Shown here: positions 30,667 to 41,160 of the stretch, piece after piece
Position numbering within the stretch: position 1 is the first letter of the stretch
How the letters are laid out: each line of letters begins with the position of its first letter
Assembly (NCBI GenBank): GCA_963971405.1
Contig: OZ020488.1
Location: 44,312,888 to 44,376,887 of the forward strand
DNA length: 64,000 bases
Source: Psococerastis gibbosa
Taxonomy: Eukaryota > Arthropoda > Insecta > Psocodea > Psocidae
Direction of reading: 5' to 3'
Notes under the pieces: generated by a model
Told to the model about the DNA's origin: nothing
The model's database searches: none
The model's input: only the letters and a program-made list of their open reading frames with translations
Position numbers and translations under genes: made by a program

Positions 30667-30960
30667 TACTTGAGGTATACTAAGAGCAGACTCTTTAACC
30701 TCGTGGAGAAGGGGAGTTGACTGACAGGGTGGACCTCCTGATTATAGTGGATTCAGAACCACTTGGGGAGCATAGTAAAGTCACACGATTAATTCGGAGG
30801 TCACTAGAACTGGATACACACATTTTTAGTCTGTCAAGTGATTCATGTTCCACCATGTTCCCCTGCCAACGCTGTGCGCACTACCAAGTTTACCACAGTT
30901 TGGAACAGGACCTGCTTTGGTGGATTCAACTGGGTATGGCCGTTGGCAGTAATAGTGGTG
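30667..30960 (+). repeat. Family M, second part
   Basis: ACTGACAGGGTGGACCTCCT, AGTCACACGATTAATTCG and CACCATGTTCCCCTGCC match 47.69-48.0 kb in reverse. The 106-codon plus frame is not conserved in the other copy, so coding is unlikely. Confidence 0.75.
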
Positions 30961-31019
30961 GGGTATGCTACACCACGTATTGGGGCATGAATAATCTTTT
31001 TATTTCTTTTTATTCTTGT

Positions 31020-31135
31020 TATTTAGGCATAATATGATGCACTGGAAAGAGCTACATCGTGGGTTCGAGCCCTGCAGAGTATTTTGAAGATTCTCTACTT
31101 TGTGATATATTGTCCTAGGCTGCCTCTGCAACCTA
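31020..31135 (+). mobile_element. tRNA-like SINE fragment
   Basis: TGGGTTCGAGCCCTGC is a good B-box; ATGATGCACTGGAAAGAGC upstream is A-box-like. No copy of the body was found elsewhere in the window. Confidence 0.45.
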
Positions 31136-31233
31136 GGTCAATTTAATAGACAAAATGTGTTTTATTTTTTATTTTTGAATAAAAAATCCGCCACTTTTCC
31201 ACGATCAGAGTCTTGCTCAGGTGCTCATCCCAT

Positions 31234-31367
31234 CAGAGCCGTAGCCAGAAATATTTTTTGGGGGGTTCATTTGACGTCACCAAAGGGGAAGAATGTACTC
31301 AAAACTCCATTCTATCTAGCGCACGCTACAAATATTTCGGTGGTGGGGGACCCTGACTACGGCTATG
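31234..31367. mobile_element. hAT-like MITE, family A
   Basis: CAGAGCCGTAGCCAG and CTGACTACGGCTATG are inverted ends. Flanks CATCCCAT and CATCACAT form an 8-bp TSD with one mismatch. The core TGACGTCACC and AACTCCATTCTATCTAGCG match 8631 and 42957. Confidence 0.85.
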
Positions 31368-31639
31368 CATCACATGTCAGTCATTTTGATTTCGGGAGGA
31401 AAGTCAGCCCACAATATGATTTGCAAATTTTTAAGAGAGGTTTTTGACGATCCGCCGCACATTATGTGAAGCCGCCAGGTTGTATTGGGAAGTAGGTACC
31501 CGCAAAAAACACACATTATCTATTATAGGTTTTGGAATGGTATGTGTGCGGTGGCGCCTGGACGACCGGAAGTACAATACCTATACCTGAACATGCCTAC
31601 TCAATGGGGTGTCTTCTTTATGGTACGAACATTTCACAT

Positions 31640-31855
31640 TTGTGTGAACCGCGCGAGGTGTCAGATTTCATTGGTTTCGGTAAGTTTTACTATAAGTTAC
31701 AATACAACTCGAGTAAGATTCTTCTTTGGAGGACATGCAAAGCAGGTGGACCCTACCACCTACAGACTCCAACTTTCACCCGAAAGGTTGTTTGTTCGAG
31801 TACCACACTAACTATATTTTCTGGCCGAAGTTTCATTGGTTGTCAGTGGGTTAGC
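31640..31855 (+). mobile_element. Rearranged SINE pieces
   Basis: GGACATGCAAAGCAGGTGGA (a body segment) at 31731 precedes the head-type AACTTTCACCCGAAAGGTTG and GTTCGAGTACCACACTAAC at 31770-31815, reversing the normal order. The former block recurs at 32155-32240. This suggests two truncated copies joined. Confidence 0.5.
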
Positions 31856-31884
31856 GTGAATTAGTAAGCCCTGGTGCAGCTAGG

Positions 31885-32110
31885 GCTCCTGCCGCCCCCC
31901 CCTCCCTGCCAAAATTCGAATTCTAAAAATGTATTATTTATACACTTTTTAATTGTTTAATTGAGGTGATCCTAACGCGCCTTTTTGGCTTTGTGGCACC
32001 GGTTTAGTAAAATTTGTAATGTTTTTTTTTTATAAATACACGCATTTTTATTATTTGTATAATTATTAATTTATTGTTATGTATTCAATGCTTTTACACA
32101 AGGTACATTG
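31885..32110 (+). mobile_element. LINE 3' UTR, family L
   Basis: GAGGTGATCCTAACGCGCCT, TTTTGGCTTTGTGGCACCGG and ATAAATACACGCATTTTTAT match the 3' UTR of the nested LINE at 12.73-12.85 kb. CTGCCGCCCCCCCCTCCCTG at 31890 is a separate C-rich patch. Confidence 0.6.
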
Positions 32111-32149
32111 GTAAGTAGGAATTGGGCCCTTTTGTATAGGCCTCTGTTG

Positions 32150-32245
32150 ATTGCGGTAAGCTTTACTATAGGTTATTTTATCACTCGAGTAGACTTATTC
32201 TTTAGAGGACATGTAAAGCAGTCGGACCCCATACAACAGGGTATC
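32150..32245 (+). mobile_element. SINE fragment
   Basis: GTAAGCTTTACTATAGGTTA, ACTCGAGTAGACTTATTCTT and GGACATGTAAAGCAGTCGGA parallel 31680-31755. Confidence 0.55.
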
Positions 32246-33104
32246 CACATTTTCCCTCATGATACCAATATTTCTGATTTGTTTGCAGTCAACCCCGCGT
32301 GAAGGCAAAATTTAAGCGTCAAAACTCAAAACCTTCTGTTCGTGCCGAAAAAATCGTAAAGAAGCGTCTGCTGTGTAGCTGTCATTTTAGGCTTTGTACG
32401 CTATATTTAAAAAACATCCCCTCAAAAATAGAACCTTCGTGATTAAACCCAAACTCATAAATACTAATATTGATTTTATTGAAACAAAAATTGCGACATA
32501 CGCGATGAGACACGACTGGCGTGACACCTATATAATGAAAAGTTCACAATTATAATGAATGGTACCATCTATTTATACAACACAGGTAATTTTAATGAAA
32601 GGGGCCATCAATTTTGTTTTTGCTGTCCTTCAATTATACATGTCACATGACCTTTATTTATGTTGTACAGTATGTATCACGTGCTGTACTACTGTGTGTA
32701 GTGTAGTATTATGAAACAGCATGCAAATGGGCTTATTAATTACAGTGAATAGGTTTCTTTTTCATTTTCTGTATTTGCTAGATACGTAATTAAATTGCCC
32801 TTAGCCCATAAGGCATTGGGAAGGTAGTGGGAGGACAGGTGGTACATTTACCCTGATTTACCCCTACTTTGGTCAATATCCAATAAACTGCTATGTGTTC
32901 GATGGCCTAAATAAATAAAAAATAAATAAATATTGACCTTTTTGTTCTATTACTAAGCCAACTTGGCGGAGTCAGGGCTGTATTTGAATAAGTTGAGCCT
33001 GTAAAATGTTAAAATGTGCTCAGTCCCCTTCTCTTGTGCATTTCAGCTTCATATACAAGTCAGCACCACTGGACTAGAGCATATCGCATTCGCTGCCTAC
33101 GGAA
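32246..33104. other. Gene-free stretch
   Basis: AT-rich. A SINE tail fragment (minus) lies at about 32935-32985 (TTCTATTACTAAGCCAACTT then GGCGGAGTCAGGGCT), preceded by TAAATAAAAAATAAATAAAT. Confidence 0.45.
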
Positions 33105-33215
33105 AGTAAATAAACAAATAAATAATTAAATCTTGACTTTTTTTATTCTATTACTACGCCAACCTAGCGGAGTTAGGGCTATAAAGCCGTTTCTTACACT
33201 AAAATGGTGGAAATA
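33105..33215 (-). mobile_element. SINE 3' half, minus
   Basis: AAATAAACAAATAAATAATT tail, then CTACGCCAACCTAGCGGAGT and TAGGGCTATAAAGCCGTTTC, the reverse complement of 43.42-43.49 kb. Confidence 0.7.
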
Positions 33216-33615
33216 AGCAGGCATTCCAGACCCTTTTTTTTTCAAATTTGACCCAGTTTACTTCAAAACAACCTTGCAAATTATGACCAATTATATCATA
33301 CTTATCTACCTTTACCCAACAACATGTCAAAATAATTGTATTCGCATGTTACGTCCATATACCTAGTTGTTTCATCCCTTAATTGGTGCCTATAGCAAGC
33401 GAGTAGTGAGCAATTATCATAATTTTTGTTCTATACCCCTGCATTGTAAAATACTACGCAAGGGTTTGTAGATATAATTACCGGCTTAGCAAGCCGAATT
33501 TAAGGAGTTTAATTTGTATTCTTCTATATCCGAAGTAAACGTATCATTATAGGTGCGGTATAAAAATATTTTGTGTTATCATGAAAGCACGCTATTTCTT
33601 AGTTCTTAGTATTTC
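33216..33615. other. Gene-free stretch
   Basis: AT-rich with no recognised element. Confidence 0.3.
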
Positions 33616-33720
33616 TGGTAGAAAACTCTAAGCTATGAGACGGAAGGTCGTTGTTCGAGACTTTACTCCATACAAAAAGAAAAAATCAATATTGACTTTA
33701 CTTTACTTTACTTACATATT
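33616..33720 (+). mobile_element. SINE head fragment with (CTTTA)n
   Basis: CTATGAGACGGAAGGTCGTT then GTTCGAGACTTTACTCC has the SINE head and B-box pattern, ending in TTTACTTTACTTTACTTAC. Confidence 0.5.
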
Positions 33721-33751
33721 TGTAAAGGAAAAATGCAGTACAATAATTTCA

Positions 33752-34200
33752 TTATCTTCTTCCTCTTCTGCCTCTTCTTCTTCGTCTTCTTCGTCTTCTT
33801 CTTCTTCTTCTTTTTCTTCTACGTCTTCTTCTACCTCTGAAGACAAGGGTCAATTTTAGGGGGGGGGGGGGTCAGGGGGTCTGGACCCCCCCCCCCCCTA
33901 AAATTAGATGAACTTATACACTAGATAATATGGGTTTACAGTGGGAAATATATTTACTGATGTTTTTTAATGTTTTAATCCACTGAATCGGCCCGCTGAC
34001 CCCCCCCCCCTAAATTGGAGGCAAAATCCGCCCTTGTCTGAAGAGTATGAAGGGTGTATGCGACATGGTGTGGAAGAGGACAAGACTTCTTCATTTTCAT
34101 CTTCTTCTTCATCTACTTCTTCGTCTTCTTCTTCTACTCGATCTTCTGCTTCTCCTTCTTTGTCTTCATTACCTACCTTGTTAGTTCCCCCATCAAGGTA
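33752..34200. repeat. TCT-rich microsatellite region split by a MITE
   Basis: TCTTCTTCCTCTTCTG at 33755-33840 and again at about 34086-34165. Plus frames give Ser/Phe runs and minus frames Glu/Lys runs, explained by the microsatellite. A family D MITE (33844-34036) sits between. Confidence 0.8.
33844..34036. mobile_element. hAT-like MITE, family D (193 bp)
   Basis: Flanks 33836-33843 and 34037-34044 are both TCTGAAGA, a perfect 8-bp TSD. Ends CAAGGGTCAATTTTAGGG and GGCAAAATCCGCCCTTG are inverts, each followed inward by a G or C run. The core GGGTTTACAGTGGGAA is as at 14388 and 59820. Confidence 0.9.
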
Positions 34201-34631
34201 TCAAGGTACTCTCAATTCCTTCAAAGCAATCTCGTCGTGCATTAATGTCACCAGCCCGAGTTTTTCCTGTTGATTAGTTGAAGGCTTAACGTAGCTAATA
34301 TATAATCTTTGAACGGCTCCCAAGTCAATCGGTACCTACCAGCGGTTACCTATAGAACACAATACCTATTGTGTCGGCCCAGATACACACAATTTTTTTA
34401 AAGGAATATGCGTAAAAACATGACATGGATATATACATACTTTTTATACACGCCTAAACGAAAACAAAGGCTTGAACGAATTGGGCTTCCAAGGATGACA
34501 GCAGGAGGTTCTTTGACCTGTGAGGTAGAGAAGCGTATGTGGCCGGGTATATTACATGACATAATAGCATGTCAACGCAGAGATGTGAGGCTACGGAGGT
34601 GCAAGGTTACCAGGGTTACCACGTTCTGCCC
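34201..34631. other. Gene-free stretch
   Basis: A 75-codon plus frame (34408-34635) has no motif that I recognise. Confidence 0.35.
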
Positions 34632-35350
34632 CTAGGACAGACTTCATGGCCCCTAACTGGCATAATCCCAGGATTTAGGGAACAATGGACACTAATGTCT
34701 TAGTTTTGAGAAATATATATAAGTATTCATGGAGATCCGGCTCGAAGGACCATGTGTATTGTAGTGGCAAGGATTCGGACTTTCACACGATTGGTTTTTG
34801 GTTCGAGTGCAAACAAAGACAACCCCCATTGAATGTTATTATAATCACATGATTTGGGGATCAATGGACACTATCACTTAGAGATTTGGGTTTTTGGAAA
34901 TATATAGGTTTTTATGATATGAGCGGTATACAATAGAAGCAACACACAAAAAGCAAAAAGTCCAAAAATGTCTGAAATTGAGTTATAGCGTCTGGTTGAA
35001 ATTTATCCATTGAATTTATTATCAGAAGCTAATTCTGGCATAGCACAACGTAAAAATTGTTCAAACATTGCGTTTAGATGCAGTCACAGGGCACTTAGAT
35101 TAGTTTTAGTTTTTTGTCTCTCCTGAAAAATTACCTGAAATTGACTTTGCTCATTTTGCTTCTATACAACCATACTGTATGTATTGTAGTGGCAAGGATT
35201 CGGACTTTCACACAAAATGTAGTTGATTCCATGCATCACTGGTCCCTAGGACAAACTAAATGGTCCCTAACTAGTTCATCACAGGATTTAGGGCACCCGG
35301 CACAATGGACATTATTTTTTGGGATTTGGAAAGATAATACTGGCGTACTA
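34632..35350 (+). mobile_element. Cluster of three partial SINEs, family V
   Basis: The head TATTGTAGTGGCAAGGATTC then GGACTTTCACAC occurs at 34757 and 35179. The body TCACATGATTTGGGGATCAA then TGGACACTA-like text occurs at about 34665-34700, 34848-34875 and 35280-35312. GGTTCGAGTGC (34800) is a decayed B-box. The clustering suggests repeated insertion or local duplication. Confidence 0.6.
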
Positions 35351-35856
35351 TAAGAATGCTCTTGTTGCATCTTGCATCTTACGGACGGCCAACTTATAAA
35401 GTGAGTTTAAAAAATTGTAATAATTGAAAAAGAGTATTCTCCGCGTGCAAGACAATTACGAGTACTTTGGATAAAATGACCTCAGAATTTCTAAACTGAC
35501 TATACCTAGTGAACTGACTGACACACTGACTTTACTCGAGCGTCACCCTTCAGCATCAAACATAGAGCCATTACTCCACGCGAAAAAAAAGGTGGGGAAG
35601 AAACTCTCTCTTCGCCGACCGTATAAACCGTCCCATCATCCCGTTTGCCTGGGAAATTCAGCCAGGTACCTGATGTAAATGCGGAACCTGGTTAGCAACA
35701 GGTAGTTAGACCGTGACCAACGGGACACCCTGTATATTACGCTTAAACGGTGCATCTCCGGATTAATATGGTTTAATATTTAATCACGACCATGCTTATG
35801 GTAGTTCGGAACCCCGCAGCAATTATCCCTATTTATCGTTGGTGTGAAGTGACTCG
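35351..35856. other. Gene-free stretch
   Basis: Nothing recognised. CGTAAACCGT-type motifs and a GGTAGTTAGACCGTGACC stretch are unique in the window. Confidence 0.3.
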
Positions 35857-36610
35857 GTGGAAAGAAAGGTCACGACGTATGATGCTGTGAGTGGCGGCCT
35901 GACAGCCGTTTGCAGGGTCTCTCCGTTTGACAAAGGATGCCATAAATTATGGGAGATCGAAAAGCGTGGACGCGTCAGAAACGGGTGCACTGCCTTCTAT
36001 GACGCTGACTTTACTGCCGAGGATCGCAAGCTGCAGTCTATAAAAGTCTAAATAGCTGAAAAAGACATACTATATGCTACTGAAATTCCGGACAATCCCT
36101 TTATTATAAGGGTGAATAGTCGTCTGACAACAATTTGCAGGGTCTCTCCGTTTGATAAAAGGATGCTATAAATTATGGGAGATCGAAAAGCGCGGACGCG
36201 TCAGAAACGGGTACACTGCCTTCTAAGACGCTAACTTTACTGTCAAGAATCGCAAGCTGCAGTCATATAGAATTCGACATATAGCTGAGAAAGACACATG
36301 TGTACGCTACTGAAATTCCAGACAATCCCTTTATTTTAAGGGTGAATGGCGGTCTGACAACCATTTGCAGGGTCTCAAAGGATGCTATAAATTATGGGAG
36401 ATCGAAAAGCTTGGACGCGTCAGAAATGGGCGCACAACCTTCTTTACTGCCGAGAATTGCAAGCTGCAGAAATTCTACTAGTACATACTAGTATTAGAGA
36501 TTGACATATACGGTATGATATGGAAATTCTCTACAATCTTAATTGGTATTCCGAGTTAGAGAGCCAGAAGCTGTGCTCAATGGTCTGATGGCCAATTGCA
36601 GAGTTTGATT
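35857..36610 (+). repeat. Four-copy tandem repeat, 225-231 bp
   Basis: TGCAG of TTTGCAGGGTCT recurs at 35911, 36136 and 36366, with a decayed copy (CAATTGCAGAGT) near 36597. Shared text includes AAATTATGGGAGATCGAAAA, GGACGCGTCAGAAA and ATCGCAAGCTGCAG. In copies 1 and 3 a plus frame reads GGLTAVCRV / GGLTTICRV, but frames shift within units, so protein coding is doubtful. Confidence 0.8.
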
Positions 36611-37834
36611 GAGGATCTTGTCACATGCTGGAAGACAATCAGCCGTATACATTCAAGTAAAAATTAACTTCAACGGTAAAATGTAGAAGTAACAAGAGAA
36701 TGGACATATGTACTATTTTCATATTCATAGTCAATTACTTTTTTACATAATGGCATTTTTTTTCTGGACAATAAGTAAAAGCTTCGGGCTCTGGGAAATC
36801 CATGAAATTGTTGATACGATACAACCGGACCTTTTACTCACGGAGATCACTCGAAGCAATTGTGTAAAAACAACATGCTCCAATTATATGAAGTATTTGC
36901 TTCTGCATGATTGTTTTTATGAATTAAGCTGATTGTTATTTAATATTGTAAGAAAATAGCAATTCCCACAAATTCCAAAAAAACTCACAGTCTTCTTAGA
37001 GTGTACAATTCTTATACTTACTTATACTTAATACAGCCTCCCGTCACTCAGAGGAATAAAAAGTCAGCATTTGAGTCAAGATACCCTCAAAAATTAGCTA
37101 TAGTATAATAGTACATTCCCAATTGAATGCTGGGTCGGAAAATCCTGATTCACCGGGGTAAAGTAAGTTATGGTTATTCCCTATAACAAATTTGTAAATA
37201 TTGTGTCTCCAGATTAATTTAAATATGTATATTGTATATTTACAGTCCGCTGAACCCCAAATATTGCCTGGCATAACCAGCTCTTACCTAAAATATCAGA
37301 CTACTTCCTAACGAGGGCCATGAAAACAATAGTTACTATAAAATTACAAATAGAAACACACCAAAAACCATTGCAATAAAAGACCTTTGTTTCTCGAATG
37401 TAAACATGACCCAGTCCGCCCATAAACGTAAAGGGGCGGAAGGCGAGTGGAACCTCCCCCCCCCCCTCCTCCTCCTGTAAGCTCAAACGAGTCAGCAGGA
37501 GCATGCATTACCCGGCAGCAAGTGGTTTGGAGTACCTGCAACAGCACACATTGTACAAAAGACGTCGAAACACGCAGCCATGGCTGGAGCCATTGTCAGC
37601 TAACAAAAGCCTCGGTGTAAGCATTTCCCTTTATAACAACTGTTTTAATGTGTCTTAATGCTGATTCGTATATTGTGGAGATGTTTTGAGTGTTTTTTTC
37701 ATGTCTGCTGAGTATGTGTAAGAGTATGTACTGTATATATGTATTATATATTATAGTATATATGTATTATATATATAGTATTATGTATTATATATTATAT
37801 GTACTGTATATATGTATTAAATGAGCATATAAGT
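36611..37834. other. Gene-free stretch with TA-rich minisatellite
   Basis: TATATGTATTATATATTATA repeats at about 37735-37820. An 11-C run at 37457-37467 lies beside CTCCTCCTCCTG. The 74-codon frame at 36708-36932 has no motif. Confidence 0.4.
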
Positions 37835-37982
37835 AGAGGATAGATGTTGGGGGGGGGGTTGCTGAGGGTCAAGATAGGAAAAAATTATGTAGGATCGACT
37901 AAATTAGAGCGTAATAACTTAATTTACAATAGATTTACCAAATTTTGGGGGGGCAGCTACCCCCCCCCTGTATCGGTCCTTG
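37835..37982. mobile_element. TIR element, family C
   Basis: ACTTAATTTACAATAGATTT and ACCAAATTTTGGGGGGGCAG then TACCCCCCCC match 4385 and 49108. The right end is CTGTATCGGTCCTTG; the left end (TAGAGGATAGATG) is decayed and no TSD is evident. Confidence 0.65.
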
Positions 37983-37985
37983 CAT

Positions 37986-38260
37986 CAGTGGCGGACACAG
38001 CTTTTTATTTTGGGGAGGGCCATCCCTCAAAATGCCGCCTCAGGTATAAACGGAGAATAAAAACAATACGGTATTTGATTTAAGTAACTGATTTAGTTTT
38101 TACGCGAACAATTCTTGTTAGTACATACCGAACGAAACAGAACCTTTTAAATAAGTATTTCAATAACCCCTTCCATATTTCATGTTTTTTAAAGAAATAA
38201 GTTGACATTTTGCCGCCTTTTAAAAATTTTGGAGGGGGTCACGGCCCACTCATATATGTA
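37986..38260. mobile_element. TIR-element left end, unpaired
   Basis: CAGTGGCGGACACAG then TTTTGGGGAGGGCC abuts the previous element. An AT-rich body and TTTTGGAGGGGGTCACGGCC at 38225 look like its far side, but the inverse terminus is missing. Confidence 0.45.
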
Positions 38261-38282
38261 AATACAGTATATCAACTGTTCT

Positions 38283-38480
38283 TGGCGGGGCCTCGTGGTC
38301 CAAGCGGTTAAGACAGTGCCCCGGCTAGTCATAGATCGTGGGTTCGAATCCCACCAAACCCAGTTTTTCTATGACCTCTAATTTTCAGTAATTGTGTACT
38401 GTTGCCATTATGGACCTTATTTTATGGTTTGAAATACAATCGGAAACCCCACGCTAAAATTTCCCTAAAAAAAGTCGAAA
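38283..38480 (+). mobile_element. tRNA-derived SINE
   Basis: The head GGGGCCTCGTGGTCCAAGCG GTTAAGAC (A-box with a Leu/Ser-like D arm) and GTGGGTTCGAATCCCACC (B-box) resemble a class II tRNA. The acceptor arm does not close, and AGTTTTTCTATGACCTCTAA continues as SINE body. Related copies: 13.36 and 45.48 kb (minus) and a decayed one at 51.56 kb. Confidence 0.75.
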
Positions 38481-39586
38481 GAGCCATAAATGAATGCCAT
38501 ATAATTGAAAAAAAAAATGTTCCTCTACACTTCGATCCATAATGTGTCACCGTAACTCACACCAACGGGCCAAATTTTCGGAAATCTCTCGACTCGTTAC
38601 ACTGAGTGCCTGCTATTGTTTTTACAGATCAAATTAAATAACTGTGGCCAATTGGTGTTACTTACGGCCATTTAATGTACACCAGAATGTAGAGTATGTC
38701 ACCACATACATTGCTCCACGATCGATGTATTATGTGAAATTTGATATTATACAGTTGTGAGGTTTTTATTGCTCAGGTCAGGGCATATTTTGAGGAGGCC
38801 CCATTGAGGCAAGCGTGCCCCTCAGTGAGGTGATTTTGCCCCCTACTTTTGGGCATATTGCCCCACAGAAATTGGCCCAAATTTCAAATTCCAAGATTAA
38901 CAAAACTCGAAATTAGAAAAAAAAAAGAGTCGAAAGTTTCGTTGTCCGTCGTATTTATAGCGCCAATTTTGTTTCTTGAAATATAAATGGTTTTGGTAAT
39001 CTTGAAAAAGTGCGATTATTTAGTGCTAGGCATGCTAGGTATATTATTAAAAATAATAGACCTAATCTGAACGTATTTATGGAGGAGGGGGAGGGGGTGG
39101 ATACAAGCGAAATTTACACTATATATACTAGAATATAGGATTTCAATTTGTGGCACCCAGTGAAAATTTTTTAAAATAACTGGCTCAGGTACTCCCTACT
39201 ATTATAGTTTAAATTCAATCTTCACTGTAAATATTGATTTAATAGCCATCCCGGGGATGTTATAAATTAGAAGAAATGTTCCTCTGTTGGTACAGAGTAA
39301 CAGGTGTTTCTTTTTCAGCAAATGGAAAACCTGAGAGCATTAGTATTGCCCCTCCTTCCTTTCGGCAAAAGGTGACAACCACTAACCAGACACTTAAATA
39401 TGTAGCAAAATTTTGAAGATTATTTCCTCTAAGATATTTGTGGGTCTATGATCAATATTTCTTGTACAATAATTTGGTACACTAAAAAAAAAAAACAGAA
39501 ATTGGATGGTGAGCTTGATTTTATATAGATTAAGGGAAAGTTGCAGACTATAGCCAATATATAACCATCATACAATTAGCCTTTTT
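38481..39586. other. Gene-free stretch
   Basis: GGCCCCATTGAGGCAAGCGT and GTGAGGTGATTTTGCCCCCT (38798-38848) resemble TIR-element interiors. GAGGAGGGGGAGGGGGTGG lies at 39083-39101. ATTAGAAGAAATGTTCCTCT at 39268 recurs near 45.09 kb. Confidence 0.4.
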
Positions 39587-40449
39587 TGCTTTCCAATTTA
39601 TACGTAGTATAAGGAAAGCTTTGTGATGGTCGAAATTTTCGATTCCGAGATTTCAACGGTTTACACGTTTTGAGGTCCCAGGAACCCAAAAAAGTGGTTT
39701 TTACAAAATGTCTGTGTGTCGGTCGGTCTGTCGGTCTGTCGGTCTGTCGGTCTGTCGGTCGGTCTGTATGTTCGTCGATTTCCGGGCAAACTACTCGGTG
39801 GATTTGAGTGGAATTTGGCATGTAGGTTCACAAAAATCATACCTCGGGACCATTTTTTTGGGGGGGGGCTAACTCAATTTGGGGGGGTTTTATTTTCAAA
39901 AAACTCCAAGAAAACGTCTAAAAAAGTTATTTCTCAAAAACGGCTCCAACGATTTCTTTTAAATTCTCGTAGATTGTAGTCGTTATTAATGTTGACAAAA
40001 TGCGGGGGGTCGCTTGCCCCTTAATAGTTTGCTTCTGGGGATAAAAAATAAAAATAACTAAATTTTAATGAAAAAATGACTAAAAAATGCGAAACCTTTC
40101 TATCGATGATTTCTACCTTCAAGCATGTTTTAGGTGTTAAATTGAGTAACGAAACCGGATAGGTTGCTTTCCCAAAAAAATATTTGGTTTTGCCCAAAAA
40201 AAATTTTTTTGAAAAAAATGATTCGAAAATTCGCGCTCAAATGCATTGCATGCCCTGCCATTATTGCTGTGTGGTAATTAATGTGTTTGTTTGACCTATC
40301 GAGAATTTACCTCACTTCCAGTGACGTCAGGTGGACAACCGCCCCCCCCCCCCCCCCCCCCGAGATATCGGAAATTTAACCATAGGAAAAATATTTGCCA
40401 TAAAATTACTAATTTTCTCTATCTAATAATTTTGATAAATTGGAAAGCA
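39587..40449 (+). mobile_element. 863-bp family H element with 14-bp termini
   Basis: TGCTTTCCAATTTA (39587-39600) is the exact inverse of TAAATTGGAAAGCA (40436-40449). The first 250 bp match the family H copies at 11.09 and 16.15 kb. A GTCTGTCGGTCG microsatellite sits at 39717-39770, and a 20-C run at about 40341-40360. Frames are short. I see no TSD. This may be a full non-autonomous element of which the others are fragments. Confidence 0.65.
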
Positions 40450-41160
40450 TGTTCGAGTGAACTCGGACCGGTTATTTGAAATGAAAGGAAATGAAATGAA
40501 AATGAAATGAAAACGGCTTTATATTAGGCGAGCTTTAGCCCCGAAGGGCTACTTTACCAGCTAACCTATTTACAATTTACAATTTCTTTCATTTTCACAT
40601 TATTATCACACGTAACATAACATGTTTTGTTCATAACATTTGTTTATAACATTTGTTTATAACATTTGTTTATAACATTCAGCCGTCTAGGCTAGACGGT
40701 CTAGCCCACAATATATAACATTTTCAATCCCCCACTATGTAAATAAAAAATAAAAAATTAAAGCCTGCAGCTGACGTCTGACCAAAACAAAACAAAGACT
40801 TTAAAAATCTAACTGCAGACAAGGAGCCCCTCAGCCCGCCACCCCCAAAAAACAGCGAAAACATCGAAAAGAAAAAAAATCACCGGATATACAATTACTC
40901 TCAAGACGGCCACAAAGATCCGCCTATACACCCCCGCGCACAAGAAAATAGATGAAGAACACCGAATAACATCGCCGAAAAGTCTCCCATAAGACATGTA
41001 CAAAACCCATAAAACTACCCACAAACGGGGAAGGGGGGAAGTTCAGCGACAAAAAAGGGTAAAATTAAAAAGCTGGAGGGGTACGTAGCAGACCGGACAG
41101 AGGAAGAAAGAAAAGAAAATACGGCCAGAGAGGAAGAAGGTACTAAGTATAGCAGGAGGG
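40450..41160 (-). mobile_element. Possible retroposon 3' end, minus
   Basis: The plus-strand run AAATGAAATGAAAATGAAAT (40485-40512) would be an ATTTC-type tail on minus. TTATAACATTTGT repeats three times at 40640-40675, and CCGTCTAGGCTAGACGG (40683-40699) is a hairpin. The 71-codon minus frame at 40809-41024 is hydrophobic and unrecognised. Confidence 0.4.

Noticed and set aside
30717..31037. 106-codon frame in family M as a protein
   Set aside because: The reverse copy at 48 kb does not conserve the frame.
33635..34273. Ser-rich plus frames that could suggest a secreted or mucin-like protein
   Set aside because: Produced by TCT repeats and interrupted by a MITE with a perfect TSD.
38287..38362. 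Possible genuine tRNA gene
   Set aside because: A- and B-boxes are good but the acceptor stem does not close, and the same body follows in other SINE copies.
40809..41024. Hydrophobic 71-codon minus frame as a membrane protein
   Set aside because: It lies in a probable retroposon 3' region, and no promoter, splice or family evidence supports it.
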